From Luteolibacter sp. SL250 (GTDB lineage Bacteria; Verrucomicrobiota; Verrucomicrobiia; Verrucomicrobiales; Akkermansiaceae), in the NCBI RefSeq assembly GCF_026625605.1, contig NZ_CP113054.1:1240001-1304000 (forward strand): 64,000 bases of DNA, in the 5' to 3' direction. Positions within the stretch are counted from its first letter, which is position 1. The number at the start of each line of letters is the position of its first letter. A model generated the notes under the pieces. That model had not been told where the DNA came from. It was given only the letters and a program-made list of their open reading frames with translations, and did no database searches. A program made the position numbers and the translations under genes. Of the stretch, positions 35,393-44,662 are shown one piece after another.

Positions 35393-37869
35393 GGTTTGCC
35401 GACGGTTTGGAAGGGAGGGCGGAACCGCTTGAGACGGAGGGCGTTCCCAAGGACGAAGACGGAGGAAAGCGCCATCGCTCCCGCAGCGAAAACGGGCGAC
35501 AGCAGCACCCCGCTGGAGGGATGGAGAACTCCGGCGGCGACGGGGATCAGGGCCGCATTGTAGGCAAATGCCCAGAACAGATTCTGACGGATGTTGCTCA
35601 TGGTGGCTTTCGAAAGGGCAATGGCGTTCGGTACGCCCTCGAGGTTGCCGGACATCAATACCACATCCGCCGCCTCGATGGCGATGTCCGTTCCGGTGCC
35701 GATCGCGAGGCCCACGTCCGCCTCCGCGAGGGCTGGTGCGTCATTGATGCCATCCCCCACGTAGGCGAGGCTGCCGTATTGTTCCTTCAGTCGCCGGACG
35801 GCGTCCACCTTGCCGTCGGGCAGCACTTCGGCGATCACCTCGTCAATGCCGAGCTGCCGTGCGACCGCGTCCGCGGTGCGGCGGTTGTCGCCGGTGATCA
35901 TCGCGACCTTCAGGCCCAGTCCATGCAGGGTGCGTATCGCTCCGCGGGTGGTTTCCTTGATGGGGTCCGAAACGGCGATGACCGCCGCGAGCCGCCCGCC
36001 GATGGCGGCGTAGAGCGGGGTTTTTCCGTCGTCGCCCAGCTTCGCCGCCGCGTTCTGGAATATCTCCGGTGAAAGCCCAAGCTCCGTCATGTAGCGGTCC
36101 GCTCCGATCTCGACGCGCACTCCTCCCGCATTGGCACGGACGCCGTAGCCCGTGACAGATGCGAAAGCCTCCACGGCGGGGAGGGGTATGGCCTCCCGCT
36201 CCGCCGCTTCGACGATGGCGCGGGCGATCGGGTGTTCGGATTTCGCCTCCACCGCGGCGACCATGGCCAGGACGCCGGCCCGGGTGAATCCATCCGCGGG
36301 GATGAGGTCGGTGAGGGCGGGTTTCCCCTCGGTCAGTGTGCCGGTCTTGTCCACCGCGACGACATCCGCCTGTTTCAGAAGCTGGAGCGCTTCGCCGCGG
36401 CGGAACAGGATTCCCAGTTCCGCACCACGGCCGGTTCCCACCATGATGGACGTCGGCGTGGCCAGTCCCATGGCGCACGGGCAGGCGATGATGAGCACCG
36501 CCACGGCGTTCACCAGCCCCAGCGTGAGCGCCGGGTCCGGGCCGAGGAAGAACCAGACCAGGAAGGTCAGGAGGGCAAGGCCCATCACCACCGGGACGAA
36601 CCACATGGTGACCCGGTCCACCACCGCCTGGATGGGGAGTTTCGAACCCTGCGCCTGCTCCACCATCCGGATGATCCGGGCCAGCACGGTGGCCCCGCCC
36701 ACGGCCTCCGCCTCCACCACCAGGGCGCCGGTCTGGTTCACGGTCCCGCCGACCACGCCGCTGCCGGTGATTTTCTCCACCGGCACGGGTTCACCGGTGA
36801 TCATGGACTCATCCACGTAGCTGGTGCCCCCGCTGACCCGGCCATCCACGGGGATCCTCTCCCCCGGGCGGATTTCCACGATATCCCCGGGAGAAAGCTC
36901 CGCCGCGGGAACCTCGGTGATCTTTCCGTCCCTGCGGACACGTGCCGTGCGGGGTTGCAGTCCCACCAGCCTCTTGATCGCTTCCGAGGTGCGGTCTTTC
37001 GCCTTCGCCTCCAGATAGCGGCCCAGCAGGATCAGCGCGACGATGACAGCGGCCGCTTCGTAATAGACATTCACCGTTCCCGGCGGGAGCCAGGAGGGCA
37101 CGAAGGTCGCCACCAGCGAATAGCCATAGGCCGCGAGGGTGCCCACGGCGACCAGTGAGTTCATGTCCGGAGCGCGCCGCCACAGGGCCGGCAGTCCTTT
37201 TTTGAAGAAGCGGATGCCGGGGAGGAAGAGGACCAGCGTGGTCAGCGCGAACTGGAGCCACCAGCTCGCCTTGCCCACGGTGGCCATGATGAGATGGTGC
37301 ATGCCAGGGATGACATGGGATCCCATCTCCAGGATGAAAACGGGAGCCGCAAGGGACGCCGCGAGGATGAGATCCCGCCGGAGTTTCCGCATTTCCCCGT
37401 CCCGTCCCGCCTCACTCCGTTCATTCCGGTCCAGTTCCACCGCCGTGTAGCCGGCGTTTTCCACCGCCCGGATGAGGGTCGGGATTTCCACGCTCCCGGT
37501 GAGGAGGATGGTAGCCGTCGCCGTGGCGGGGTTCACGGTCGCGGACTCCACGCCCGGTACGGCGGTGAGGGCTTTCTCCACCTTTCCCACACAGGAGGCA
37601 CAGCTCATGCCCCGGATGGACAGCTCCACGCCGGAGACGGAAGGGACGGCGTATCCGGCAGCTTCGATGGCCTTCACCAGCTCCTCCCTGCCGGTGGTTG
37701 GCGTGGCGGAAACATCCGCCCGTTCGGTGGCGAGGTTCACGTTCGCCCGGATGACGCCGGGCACGGCGGTGAGCGCCCTCTCCACGCGGCCCACGCAGGA
37801 GACGCAGCTCATGCCCTCGATGGAGATGGAATGCAGGGTGGTGGCTTCCGCTTGGGATGGGGTCTTCAT
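35389..37869 (-). CDS. copA: copper-exporting P1B-type ATPase
   Basis: 826 aa with two N-terminal heavy-metal-binding domains (GMSCVSC, Cys 22 and 25; GMSCASC, Cys 90 and 93), then the P-type core. Visible are the metal-transporting CPC in [15 protein letters not shown], the phosphorylation motif [11 protein letters not shown], the SEHPIA of the nucleotide domain (SP1-type HP locus), [12 protein letters not shown] and [18 protein letters not shown]. Eight membrane helices are expected. It pumps Cu(I) out of the cytoplasm. First gene of an operon with cueR and controlled by the CueR-type promoter immediately upstream. Confidence 0.96.
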   Translation of the reverse strand: MKTPSQAEATTLHSISIEGMSCVSCVGRVERALTAVPGVIRANVNLATERADVSATPTTGREELVKAIEAAGYAVPSVSGVELSIRGMSCASCVGKVEKALTAVPGVESATVNPATATATILLTGSVEIPTLIRAVENAGYTAVELDRNERSEAGRDGEMRKLRRDLILAASLAAPVFILEMGSHVIPGMHHLIMATVGKASWWLQFALTTLVLFLPGIRFFKKGLPALWRRAPDMNSLVAVGTLAAYGYSLVATFVPSWLPPGTVNVYYEAAAVIVALILLGRYLEAKAKDRTSEAIKRLVGLQPRTARVRRDGKITEVPAAELSPGDIVEIRPGERIPVDGRVSGGTSYVDESMITGEPVPVEKITGSGVVGGTVNQTGALVVEAEAVGGATVLARIIRMVEQAQGSKLPIQAVVDRVTMWFVPVVMGLALLTFLVWFFLGPDPALTLGLVNAVAVLIIACPCAMGLATPTSIMVGTGRGAELGILFRRGEALQLLKQADVVAVDKTGTLTEGKPALTDLIPADGFTRAGVLAMVAAVEAKSEHPIARAIVEAAEREAIPLPAVEAFASVTGYGVRANAGGVRVEIGADRYMTELGLSPEIFQNAAAKLGDDGKTPLYAAIGGRLAAVIAVSDPIKETTRGAIRTLHGLGLKVAMITGDNRRTADAVARQLGIDEVIAEVLPDGKVDAVRRLKEQYGSLAYVGDGINDAPALAEADVGLAIGTGTDIAIEAADVVLMSGNLEGVPNAIALSKATMSNIRQNLFWAFAYNAALIPVAAGVLHPSSGVLLSPVFAAGAMALSSVFVLGNALRLKRFRPPFQTVGKP

Positions 37870-37895
37870 GGTCTGGGCAGGTTGCTTCTATGGGG

Positions 37896-37926
37896 ACCGT
37901 AATCCTTCCCATCGTTGGAAGGTCAA
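37896..37926 (-). promoter_or_regulatory. CueR-type promoter and operator of copA-cueR
   Basis: Read on the minus strand: TTGACC, a 19-base spacer, then TACGGT. The long 19-base spacer is the hallmark of MerR-family promoters. The spacer contains CCTTCC-N7-GGAAGG, the same inverted repeat with the same seven-base gap as the E. coli copA CueR site. It starts 27 bases upstream of the copA ATG. Confidence 0.93.
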
Positions 37927-38001
37927 AGGAAAGATTTCACCTTTTGCCGGACCGGCGGATAAGGATCGACGGAAGCTCCTTGGACCGGCTAGCAAAGCCG
38001 C

Positions 38002-39570
38002 GTGAGTTCATGGACAAAGGCAGTCGAGGTGGTGGAAACCTGCATCCGCACGGGCATCTCCGAGTTCGTGGTTTGTGCCGGGGCGCGGAACGCCGCCCTG
38101 ATCGAGGCGCTGGCGAGGGCTGAGAAGGCTGGGCATGTGAGGCTCTGGCGGCATTTCGAGGAAAGGAGCGCGGGCTTTTTCGCCCTCGGCCGGATGATGG
38201 AGACCGGGCTGCCCTGCGCGGTGGTCACCACCAGCGGCACCGCCGTGGCGGAACTCCTTCCGGCGGTGGTGGAGGCATCCTACCAAGCCCGCCCGTTGGT
38301 CGCCCTGACGGCGGACCGGCCTGCGGCCTTCCGTGGTACCGGTGCGCCGCAGTCCATCGACCAGACCGGGATCTTCGGCGGCCATGCGTTCGCCGGTTCT
38401 CCGGAGGGATGGGACGGAAAAGGCCCGCTGCACTGGAACGTGGAGTTTGAGGAGGAATTCGTCCCCGGGGATGAGGATTTCACGGGCGGCGCCTCTGGCA
38501 ATTTCGAGCCTGCCAAGGACCGGCTGGATGTGGCGGCGCTCGCCCGCTGGCTCCGCGAGGGACTTTACCGCGGTCTGGTGGTGATGATCGGCGGCCTGGA
38601 ACCGGAGGAGCGGGAGGAAGTGTTCCATTTCTGCCGGACCCTGGAAGTGCCGGTGATGGCGGAGGCGACCAGCGGGCTGCGTGAGGCCCTGCAGATGCTC
38701 TCCCTGCCGGATGGCGACCGCCAGTTGCGGGCGAACCCACCCGGGAAGATCCTGCGCCTGGGGGAGGTGCCCAGCGGGCGCTTCTGGCGGGATCTGGAGA
38801 ACCTGCCGGACGTTTCCGTGTGGTCCGTTTGCCGGAATGGTCTGCCGGGTCTCGCCAGGGAGTCGGGCGTCGTGCGTGGTGCGGTGGACCGGGTGCTCCG
38901 GGCGCTGGGCGAGATGGAACCGGCGGAGGACGCCATGGACTATTTCCAGGGTGCGTCCCGCAGCGCCGCCGTGATCGACGAGCTGCTGGAGGCCTACCCG
39001 GACAGCGAGCCGGGACTGCTCCGCACGCTTTCCCACTACGTCTCCACCGGCAGCAGCCTGTTCCTGGGGAACAGCATGCCCATCCGGGAGTGGAACCTTT
39101 TTTCCCAGCGGGACCGCCCCATCCGCAGCGTGCGCGCGAACCGGGGTGTGAACGGCATCGACGGCCAGGTCAGCACCTGGCTGGGCTGGACGGCGGAGCT
39201 GGGGGATGCGTGGGCCGTGGTGGGGGACCTCACCGCTCTCTATGACCTCGCCGGACCGTTCGTCCTGGACCAGATCGTGGGGGAAGGCCGCGTGCTGGTG
39301 GTCATCAACAACGGCGGCGGGAAAATCTTCGAGCGCCTGCCAAGGCTGGCGTCGATGAGTCCGCGCGCCGCCGACTGCATGACCAATCCCCAGACCGCCG
39401 ACCTCGCGGGCTGGGCGCAACTGTGGGGCATGGATCACCTCCGGATCACGACGGTGGATGATTTCGACCGGTTTGAACCACGGGACAAGATGCTGCTCCT
39501 GGAGATCATTCCGGACGCCGGACAGACGAAGGCGTTCTGGGGAAAATGGGACCAGCATCCGCCGCAGTGA
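38002..39570 (+). CDS. menD: 2-succinyl-5-enolpyruvyl-6-hydroxy-3-cyclohexene-1-carboxylate synthase
   Basis: 522 aa from GTG 38002. TPP-enzyme organisation: an N-terminal pyrimidine-binding domain (VVCAGARNAALIEAL, HFEERSAGFFALG, VVTTSGTAVAELLPAVVEA with the catalytic Glu in EERS), a central domain, and the C-terminal PP domain beginning LGNSMPIREWNLF and including VVGDLTALYDLAG with the GDL of the cofactor metal motif. RANRGVNGIDGQVSTWLG is diagnostic of MenD. It makes SEPHCHC from isochorismate and 2-oxoglutarate in the classic menaquinone pathway, fitting NDH-2 and a polyprenyl synthase in the window. It is somewhat shorter than E. coli MenD (556 aa). Confidence 0.93.
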   Translation: MSSWTKAVEVVETCIRTGISEFVVCAGARNAALIEALARAEKAGHVRLWRHFEERSAGFFALGRMMETGLPCAVVTTSGTAVAELLPAVVEASYQARPLVALTADRPAAFRGTGAPQSIDQTGIFGGHAFAGSPEGWDGKGPLHWNVEFEEEFVPGDEDFTGGASGNFEPAKDRLDVAALARWLREGLYRGLVVMIGGLEPEEREEVFHFCRTLEVPVMAEATSGLREALQMLSLPDGDRQLRANPPGKILRLGEVPSGRFWRDLENLPDVSVWSVCRNGLPGLARESGVVRGAVDRVLRALGEMEPAEDAMDYFQGASRSAAVIDELLEAYPDSEPGLLRTLSHYVSTGSSLFLGNSMPIREWNLFSQRDRPIRSVRANRGVNGIDGQVSTWLGWTAELGDAWAVVGDLTALYDLAGPFVLDQIVGEGRVLVVINNGGGKIFERLPRLASMSPRAADCMTNPQTADLAGWAQLWGMDHLRITTVDDFDRFEPRDKMLLLEIIPDAGQTKAFWGKWDQHPPQ

Positions 39571-39579
39571 GTGATGGCT

Positions 39580-39632
39580 GTAGCTGCGCCGTCCCGGCGC
39601 AACCACAGCCTGCCGCGGGGCGCGACAGCCAC
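39580..39632. repeat. short REP doublet, third hairpin family
   Basis: GTAGC followed by a perfect hairpin TGCGCCG-TCC-CGGCGCA (39585-39601), then after a short gap a second hairpin, TGCCGCG-GGG-CGCGACA, bounded on its far side by GCCAC, i.e. GTGGC on the other strand. The two units therefore face each other with GTAG and GTGG outwards, as in REPINs. It lies directly after menD in the gap before the DUF4126 gene. Shorter and more diverged than the three larger elements, so less certain. Confidence 0.55.
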
Positions 39633-39696
39633 GGTTGGAAATAGCACCCTCATTTCAAGTGGAGAGACCGGCCCGGTTCTGGTATAAGCTCCCTCC

Positions 39697-40302
39697 GTGA
39701 GCGTGATCGATCAACTTGGCGTGGCGCTGGGACTGGCGACCCTTGCGGGAGTGAACCTTTACCTGACCGTGCTGGTGGCGGGGCTGGCCATCCGCTTCGA
39801 CTGGATCGGCCTGTCCTCTTCCTATGAGCAACTCTCCGTGCTGGGCAACGACTGGGTGCTGGGCGTGGCCGGAGTCATGTTCGTGATCCAGTTTTTCGCG
39901 GACAAGGTGCCGTGGCTGGACTCCCTGTGGGATGCGGTCCACACCGTCATCCGCCCGGTGGGCGGTGTGTTGATCGCGCTGGCGGCGCTTGGGAAAATGG
40001 ACCCTGCGGTCCTCACCGTCGGCGCGTTGCTGGCGGGTGGTGCCTCGCTCGCCACCCATGGCACGAAGGCGGGGGTGAGGGCGCTCCTCAATCTCTCACC
40101 AGAACCGGTGTCGAACTCCGTGGCAAGCGTCACGGAAGACGGATTGGTGCTCGGCGGCCTGGGGCTGATCGGCCTTTTCCCGGCGGTCGCGTTCGTCGTC
40201 TTTCTCGTCATCGCCGTGCTGTGCGCGGCCTTTGCGATCTGGCTCTGGAAGAAGATTTTCCGCAGGCGGAAACGCCGTGGTGAAGAACTCGCAACCGCCT
40301 GA
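39697..40302 (+). CDS. DUF4126 integral membrane protein
   Basis: 201 aa with a GTG start. Five or so hydrophobic stretches (LGLATLAGVNLYLTVLVAGL, WVLGVAGVMFVIQFFADKVPWLDSLWD, VGGVLIALAALG, VGALLAGGASLATHGTKAGVRALLNLSPEPVSNSVASVTED). The DKVPxxDxxWDxxHTxIRPxxG segment and SPEPxSNxxxSxxED are family hallmarks of DUF4126, whose function is unknown. The C-terminal tail is strongly basic (KKIFRRRKRRGEE). No partner is obvious; the AsmA-like gene follows after 64 bases in the same direction. Confidence 0.88.
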   Translation: MSVIDQLGVALGLATLAGVNLYLTVLVAGLAIRFDWIGLSSSYEQLSVLGNDWVLGVAGVMFVIQFFADKVPWLDSLWDAVHTVIRPVGGVLIALAALGKMDPAVLTVGALLAGGASLATHGTKAGVRALLNLSPEPVSNSVASVTEDGLVLGGLGLIGLFPAVAFVVFLVIAVLCAAFAIWLWKKIFRRRKRRGEELATA

Positions 40303-40366
40303 TCCCCGCGCGGATCTCGCGTGGTTCCCTGCTTGCAGAAGATGGGGAGCGCAATAGGCTCGCCGG

Positions 40367-41833
40367 ATGACCGGGAGATCACGCAGACGGGGGATGGCAG
40401 GACGCGGTGCCTGGTTCGGGCGTGCGGTGATCGTGCTGGTTGTGGCGGGCGTACTGGCCCTCGGCGGTGCCTATCTGACGCTCCGCAACTATCTTCACAG
40501 CGAGGGTTTCAGGAAATTCCTCTCCACCAAGGTGAGCCGTGCGGCAGGGGTGGAGGGTGAGTTTTCCTCCTTCCGCTGGGACGGACTGGCGGTGGATACG
40601 GACTCTTTTGAGGGTACGGGCACCGGGCGGCTGGCGCGCTTGCGGGCGGACGGACTGCACACGGAGATCGGCTTCGGTGGAGTGAGCCGCGGCGTGTGGG
40701 AACTCAAGGGCACCAGCGTGCGGCGTCTGGAGGCGGAGATCCTCGCCTCCCGGACAGAGGAGGAAAAGGAGACGCCGGAAATCGATGCGCCGGTCACGAA
40801 GAAAGAGCGCCCGAAGCCATGGTACCCGAACGAGGTGGAGCTGCGCGGATTCGACATCGGGGAGGCGGACATCCGCGCGACGCTGAAGGACGGGAAGGTG
40901 CTGCTGCTCGAGGACATCTCCGTCCGTGCGGAGGCGGGCCGGACGAAGGGCAGCTACTCCGGGGAGATCCGCGGCGGCACGCTGGGCCTGCCGGATGGGT
41001 TGCTGCCGCAGCTCGCCATCGGCAGGGTGAAAGCCCGCTACCAGGAGGGCGTGCTGTTCGTCACCTCCGCGGATGCCACCCTGTGGGGTGACGGCAGGTT
41101 GCGCGCATCCGGCGAGTGGGACAGGCAGGCGCGGAGCCACGCCTTTGAGGGGGAGGTCCAGGACGTGGGGCTGGAGCACCTGGTGCGGGAGAACTGGTCG
41201 AAGCGCATCACGGGGAAAGTGGCATCTGATTTCACGGTGGTCGGCGGAACCGGGGGGACGGTGGCGAGGGGCACGCTGGGAATCACCGACGGAAAGCTGA
41301 CCGCCCTGCCTGTGCTGGATGTCCTGGCCGCCTATGCGGACACCCGCAGGTTCCGCGAACTGGTTCTCACGGAAGCGCGTTCCGATTGGGCGTGGAAAGA
41401 CGACGTGGTCAGCCTGACGGATGTGGTCGTCGCCAGCGAAGGCCTCCTCCACATCCAGGGCCGGCTCGACATCCGTGGCGAGGAACTGGATGGTGAGCTG
41501 ATGGTCGGCCTGGCCCCGGCGGTCCTGTCCATCATCAGGGGCACGGAGACCGCCATCTTCACCCCGGGGGAGAGGGGGCTGGTCTGGACCCGCGTGAAGA
41601 TCAGCGGCACCGTCGATGACCCGGAGGAAGACCTGAGCGAACGCCTCATCGCTGCTGCCGGGGTGAGGATTCTCGAGGAGTTGCCCGGCGGGGACAAGGT
41701 GCTGAAATACTCGCAGCGCTACCTCGGTGCCGAGCCGGAGGAAGTGATCCGCAAGGGCATCGAAAACTTCGACGAGGCGGAGAAGGCCGTGAGGGAGACC
41801 CGCGACCTCCTCAAGGGAATCTTCGGGAAGTAA
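40367..41833 (+). CDS. AsmA/TamB-like membrane-anchored protein
   Basis: 488 aa. A positively charged start (MTGRSRRRGMAGRG) precedes one membrane anchor (AVIVLVVAGVLALGGAYLTL), and the rest is beta-rich and periplasmic in type. RKFLSTKVSRAAGVEGEFSSFRWDG is the typical start of an AsmA-like domain, and repeats such as GEIRGGTLGLPDGLLPQL and VSLTDVVVASEGLLHIQGRLDIRGEE look like the strands of a bridge-like beta-groove. The C-terminal 100 residues are more helical. AsmA-family proteins move phospholipid between the two membranes; the present one is shorter than TamB. It precedes the exopolysaccharide-like locus, but there is a 98-base gap and a separate promoter region. Confidence 0.82.
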   Translation: MTGRSRRRGMAGRGAWFGRAVIVLVVAGVLALGGAYLTLRNYLHSEGFRKFLSTKVSRAAGVEGEFSSFRWDGLAVDTDSFEGTGTGRLARLRADGLHTEIGFGGVSRGVWELKGTSVRRLEAEILASRTEEEKETPEIDAPVTKKERPKPWYPNEVELRGFDIGEADIRATLKDGKVLLLEDISVRAEAGRTKGSYSGEIRGGTLGLPDGLLPQLAIGRVKARYQEGVLFVTSADATLWGDGRLRASGEWDRQARSHAFEGEVQDVGLEHLVRENWSKRITGKVASDFTVVGGTGGTVARGTLGITDGKLTALPVLDVLAAYADTRRFRELVLTEARSDWAWKDDVVSLTDVVVASEGLLHIQGRLDIRGEELDGELMVGLAPAVLSIIRGTETAIFTPGERGLVWTRVKISGTVDDPEEDLSERLIAAAGVRILEELPGGDKVLKYSQRYLGAEPEEVIRKGIENFDEAEKAVRETRDLLKGIFGK

Positions 41834-41931
41834 GCAGAGGCGGTTCCGGGACCGGGGTGTACTGGAAAATAAGTGGATTTTTTAAAAAAGAAGATATCCA
41901 GATCTGTTGCTGTTCTGTAAATTCCGGGAAA

Positions 41932-42312
41932 ATGAAAATTTTACTCGCGGATGACGACAGCATCATGCACCGGATCCTGGCGCACCAGTTGGGGCGGGAG
42001 GGAATTTCGGTGGAGTCGGCCTACAATGGTCGTGAAGCGCTGGAGATGGCGGAGCGGAGCCGTCCGGATCTGCTGATCCTTGACGGAATGATGCCCGAGC
42101 TGGACGGATTCGCAGTGCTGCGTGAGTGGAAAGCACGCGAGAGTCTGCGGAATATCCCGGTGGTCATGCTCACGGCGAGGAATCGCGAGGGAGACGTGGT
42201 TGGCGCTCTCGGGGAGGGAGCGGTGGATTACCTCACGAAACCGTTCAGTCCGGCGGAGCTGATTGCACGGGTGAAACGGTTGATGTGCTCCGATGGTGTC
42301 GAAAATCCATGA
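41932..42312 (+). CDS. receiver-only response regulator
   Basis: 126 aa, a REC domain and nothing else. Acidic pocket Asp 7-9 (LLADDDS), phosphoacceptor Asp51 (LILDGMMPELDG), Thr81 (VVMLTARN) and Lys103 (LTKPFSP) are all intact, so it should be phosphorylated normally. With no output domain it must act by binding a partner, as CheY and SpoF do. It is the first of four tightly packed genes and its stop overlaps the next ATG as ATGA. The kinase at 46077-48674 ends in an HPt domain, which would be its natural phosphodonor. The AT-rich stretch upstream (41865-41900) probably contains the promoter. Confidence 0.9.
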   Translation: MKILLADDDSIMHRILAHQLGREGISVESAYNGREALEMAERSRPDLLILDGMMPELDGFAVLREWKARESLRNIPVVMLTARNREGDVVGALGEGAVDYLTKPFSPAELIARVKRLMCSDGVENP

Positions 42313-43595
42313 AACTGGCGATCATTGCGATGGGCCTGTGGCCGTTGCTCGCCGAGGCGGGGAACTACGAACGTGGGCTGGAGCTGAAGACGGCTGGCAA
42401 TTTCAGCGAAGCTGAGAAGAGCCTGTCCGCGGCGGTCAGGGAAAAGCCGGAACAGGTTGAGGCGTGGTTCCACTATGGAACGGTGCTGGCGTGGCAGGAA
42501 CGTCATGCCGAGGCGTTGGCGGCGTTCGACAAGGGACTGGCGATCGCACCGGACGACTATGATCTGCAGGTGGCACGGGCCCGCGTGCTGGCCTGGCAGG
42601 GAGACTATGATCGGGCGTCGGCAGAGCTGGAAAAGCTCGCACTCAGGAACCCGGCGGATGATGACGTGGTGGTGATGCAGGGCCGCATTGCCGGTTGGCG
42701 TGACCGTCCGGATGAAGCGGAGGTATTGTATCTGCGGGTCATTTCCAGAAATCCCGTGCAGGTCGATGCGCTGACGGGGTTGGGGGACCTGGAGCGACAG
42801 CGGAAGAACCGTGCGGAGGCCCGCAGATACTATGAAGCGGCGATTGCGGTGGATCCGTCACCGGATGCGCGCCGCAAGCTGCAGGAACTGGAGGAGGAGA
42901 AGACACGCCGTGTGGATTTCGGAGTCACTGGAAGCACCTTCGACGGCTCCTCCCGGTCGGACTGGTGGTCGGTCTGGACGCAGGTGGGCTGGGACACATC
43001 GCTCGGCGGATTCTGGGGCAGGATCGAACAGGGAGAGCGTTTCGGAGGCATGGACACTGTGCTGGAGGCTGGCTGGGAGGGAACTCCTGCCGATGGATTG
43101 ACAGCGCGCCTGTTGCTCGGAGGGTCGCCCGACGCAAGCTGGGCGCCGGAGTGGTATGGCGAGGGCGGCCTGGCCTGGAAGCCTCTCGAAAAGTGGCCGG
43201 CCCTGGTCGGCGAGATCCGCCATGCGGAGTACGTGCCGCGCGGGGTGCTCACCTTCAGGACCGGACTGGATTTCGAGTTCGGCGGCGGCTGGAAATCCTC
43301 CGCCCGCTGGATCCACCAGGATTTCGAGAACGGAACACCGACCAACGGATGGATCCTTTCCCTGGGAAAGACCTACGACAGTGGATTCGGCTGGCGGGTC
43401 GGGGCCGCGAGCGGTGCGGAATCCCTCGACGGGCAGACGTTGGAAAACGACGTGCTCAGATCGCGGACCTGGTTCGCCGGCATCAGCGGCCCGATCGGCA
43501 GGAGCTGGGGATACCGGGCGGATATCGAATTTGAGGATGTCGATGGGGGGACGGACCGGCGGGGGCTGTCGATCGGTTTCCACCATCGCTTTTGA
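42309..43595 (+). CDS. TPR plus YaiO-type outer-membrane beta-barrel protein
   Basis: 428 aa. Signal peptide MKLAIIAMGLWPLLAEA; residues about 20-195 are tetratricopeptide repeats (YERGLELKTAGNFSEAEKSL and AWFHYGTVLAWQERHAEALAAFD); residues about 205-428 are an aromatic-rich beta-barrel ending in HHRF, with a C-terminal Phe as in outer-membrane proteins. This is the order found in E. coli YaiO, and the same TPR-plus-barrel design exports polysaccharide in PgaA and BcsC. Start overlaps the preceding response-regulator stop by four bases (ATGA). It should form the exit pore of the locus. No lipoprotein signal is seen. Confidence 0.88.
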   Translation: MKLAIIAMGLWPLLAEAGNYERGLELKTAGNFSEAEKSLSAAVREKPEQVEAWFHYGTVLAWQERHAEALAAFDKGLAIAPDDYDLQVARARVLAWQGDYDRASAELEKLALRNPADDDVVVMQGRIAGWRDRPDEAEVLYLRVISRNPVQVDALTGLGDLERQRKNRAEARRYYEAAIAVDPSPDARRKLQELEEEKTRRVDFGVTGSTFDGSSRSDWWSVWTQVGWDTSLGGFWGRIEQGERFGGMDTVLEAGWEGTPADGLTARLLLGGSPDASWAPEWYGEGGLAWKPLEKWPALVGEIRHAEYVPRGVLTFRTGLDFEFGGGWKSSARWIHQDFENGTPTNGWILSLGKTYDSGFGWRVGAASGAESLDGQTLENDVLRSRTWFAGISGPIGRSWGYRADIEFEDVDGGTDRRGLSIGFHHRF

Positions 43596-43611
43596 CACGG
43601 AAAGGGACCCG

Positions 43612-44658
43612 ATGCTCGTGCTCCATGTCATCTGGATCATCGCCGCCATACTGGTGACGTGTGCGGTCATCCTCTGGATCGTTCTCCTCGTCGTCCATTC
43701 GTCGGCGAAACGGCGCGACCGGCTGGACGCGGGGTGGCACGACGTCTGGATGGAGCGGCTGCTGGATGTGCTGGATGGGGCGGAACCCGTGGAAAGTCTG
43801 CCCATTCCCGGGTCCAAGGCGGAGATGGAGGCTGTCATCGGCCTCCTGCGGGAGTTCGGCGAGCGTTTCCGCGGTTCGTATGGCGGCCGTATGAGTTCCG
43901 TGCTGACGCAGATCCGGGCGGCGGACTTCGGCCTGCGGTTGGTGCGCAGGCGTGGTGCCGAACAACGCATCCGGGGATGTGCCCTGCTGGCGTGGTGCGG
44001 GCCTTCCGCGGAACTGGATGGGCAGCTCCACCGGACGCTGGAGGACGGGGATCCGCGGGTGGTGCTGGAGGCGGCGGCCGCGTTGGTCAGGCGCGGCGCG
44101 GTGGAGGACATCGTCCCGGTGGTGCGCGCGCTTTGCCGGAGCGGGGCGGCCAGATCATTGCTTGCCCGGGATGTGATGAGGCAGTGGGGGCGTACGGCGA
44201 CGCGGGACTGGTCCACCCTCCTGGCGGAACGCTGGAGCGAGGAAGGATGGACCCTCCTGCTGGAGGCGGCTGGCACCGCCGCACGGGGTGAATGGACGCC
44301 GCTGGTCGTGCCACTGGTCCGTCATCCGTCACCTGGCGTCGCCACCACGGCCCTGATGGCGCTCCAGGAAAGCGGGGACCCGGACGGCGCCGCCGCGGCG
44401 GAAGCCGCTTCCCGCCATGACATGGAGTCCGTCAGGGAGCAGGCAGTGAGAACGCTGGTCGTGTGCGGGGACCCCGGACGTGTCATTCCGGTGCTCGAAG
44501 ATCTCCTGCTGGATGAATCTTTCGACGTAAGGCGGGCGGCCATGGATGGGATCCTCAAGCTCGGCGGGCGGGCAAGGCTGCAGGGCAGGGAGCCCGCGGA
44601 CCCATGGCAGCACGAACTTTTCAAAGAGGCCGGCCTGCTCGCCTCCAGTTCATCTTGA
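43612..44658 (+). CDS. membrane-anchored HEAT-repeat protein
   Basis: 348 aa from ATG 43612, preceded by AAAGGGA. One N-terminal membrane helix (VLHVIWIIAAILVTCAVILWIVLLVV) is followed by a soluble alpha-helical solenoid. HEAT-like repeats of about 33 residues can be picked out: LRLVRRRGAEQRIRGCALLAW, LEDGDPRVVLEAAAALVRRG, LVRHPSPGVATTALMALQES, RHDMESVREQAVRTLVVCGD and LLDESFDVRRAAMDGILKLGG. It lies 16 bases after the YaiO gene and four bases before the glycosyltransferase gene. The likely location is at the inner membrane with the solenoid in the cytoplasm or periplasm (charge bias after the helix, SSAKRRDR, suggests cytoplasm). Its likely role is to join the regulator and the synthase. Confidence 0.85.
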   Translation: MLVLHVIWIIAAILVTCAVILWIVLLVVHSSAKRRDRLDAGWHDVWMERLLDVLDGAEPVESLPIPGSKAEMEAVIGLLREFGERFRGSYGGRMSSVLTQIRAADFGLRLVRRRGAEQRIRGCALLAWCGPSAELDGQLHRTLEDGDPRVVLEAAAALVRRGAVEDIVPVVRALCRSGAARSLLARDVMRQWGRTATRDWSTLLAERWSEEGWTLLLEAAGTAARGEWTPLVVPLVRHPSPGVATTALMALQESGDPDGAAAAEAASRHDMESVREQAVRTLVVCGDPGRVIPVLEDLLLDESFDVRRAAMDGILKLGGRARLQGREPADPWQHELFKEAGLLASSSS

Positions 44659-44662
44659 AACC

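Noticed and set aside
38008-39606. Minus-strand open frame of 532 codons opposite menD
   Set aside because: Shadow; menD has every diagnostic segment.
41865-41900. AT-rich run before the receiver gene as a terminator of the AsmA-like gene
   Set aside because: TTTTTTAAAAAA is self-complementary but has no GC stem; more likely promoter DNA of the exopolysaccharide-like locus.
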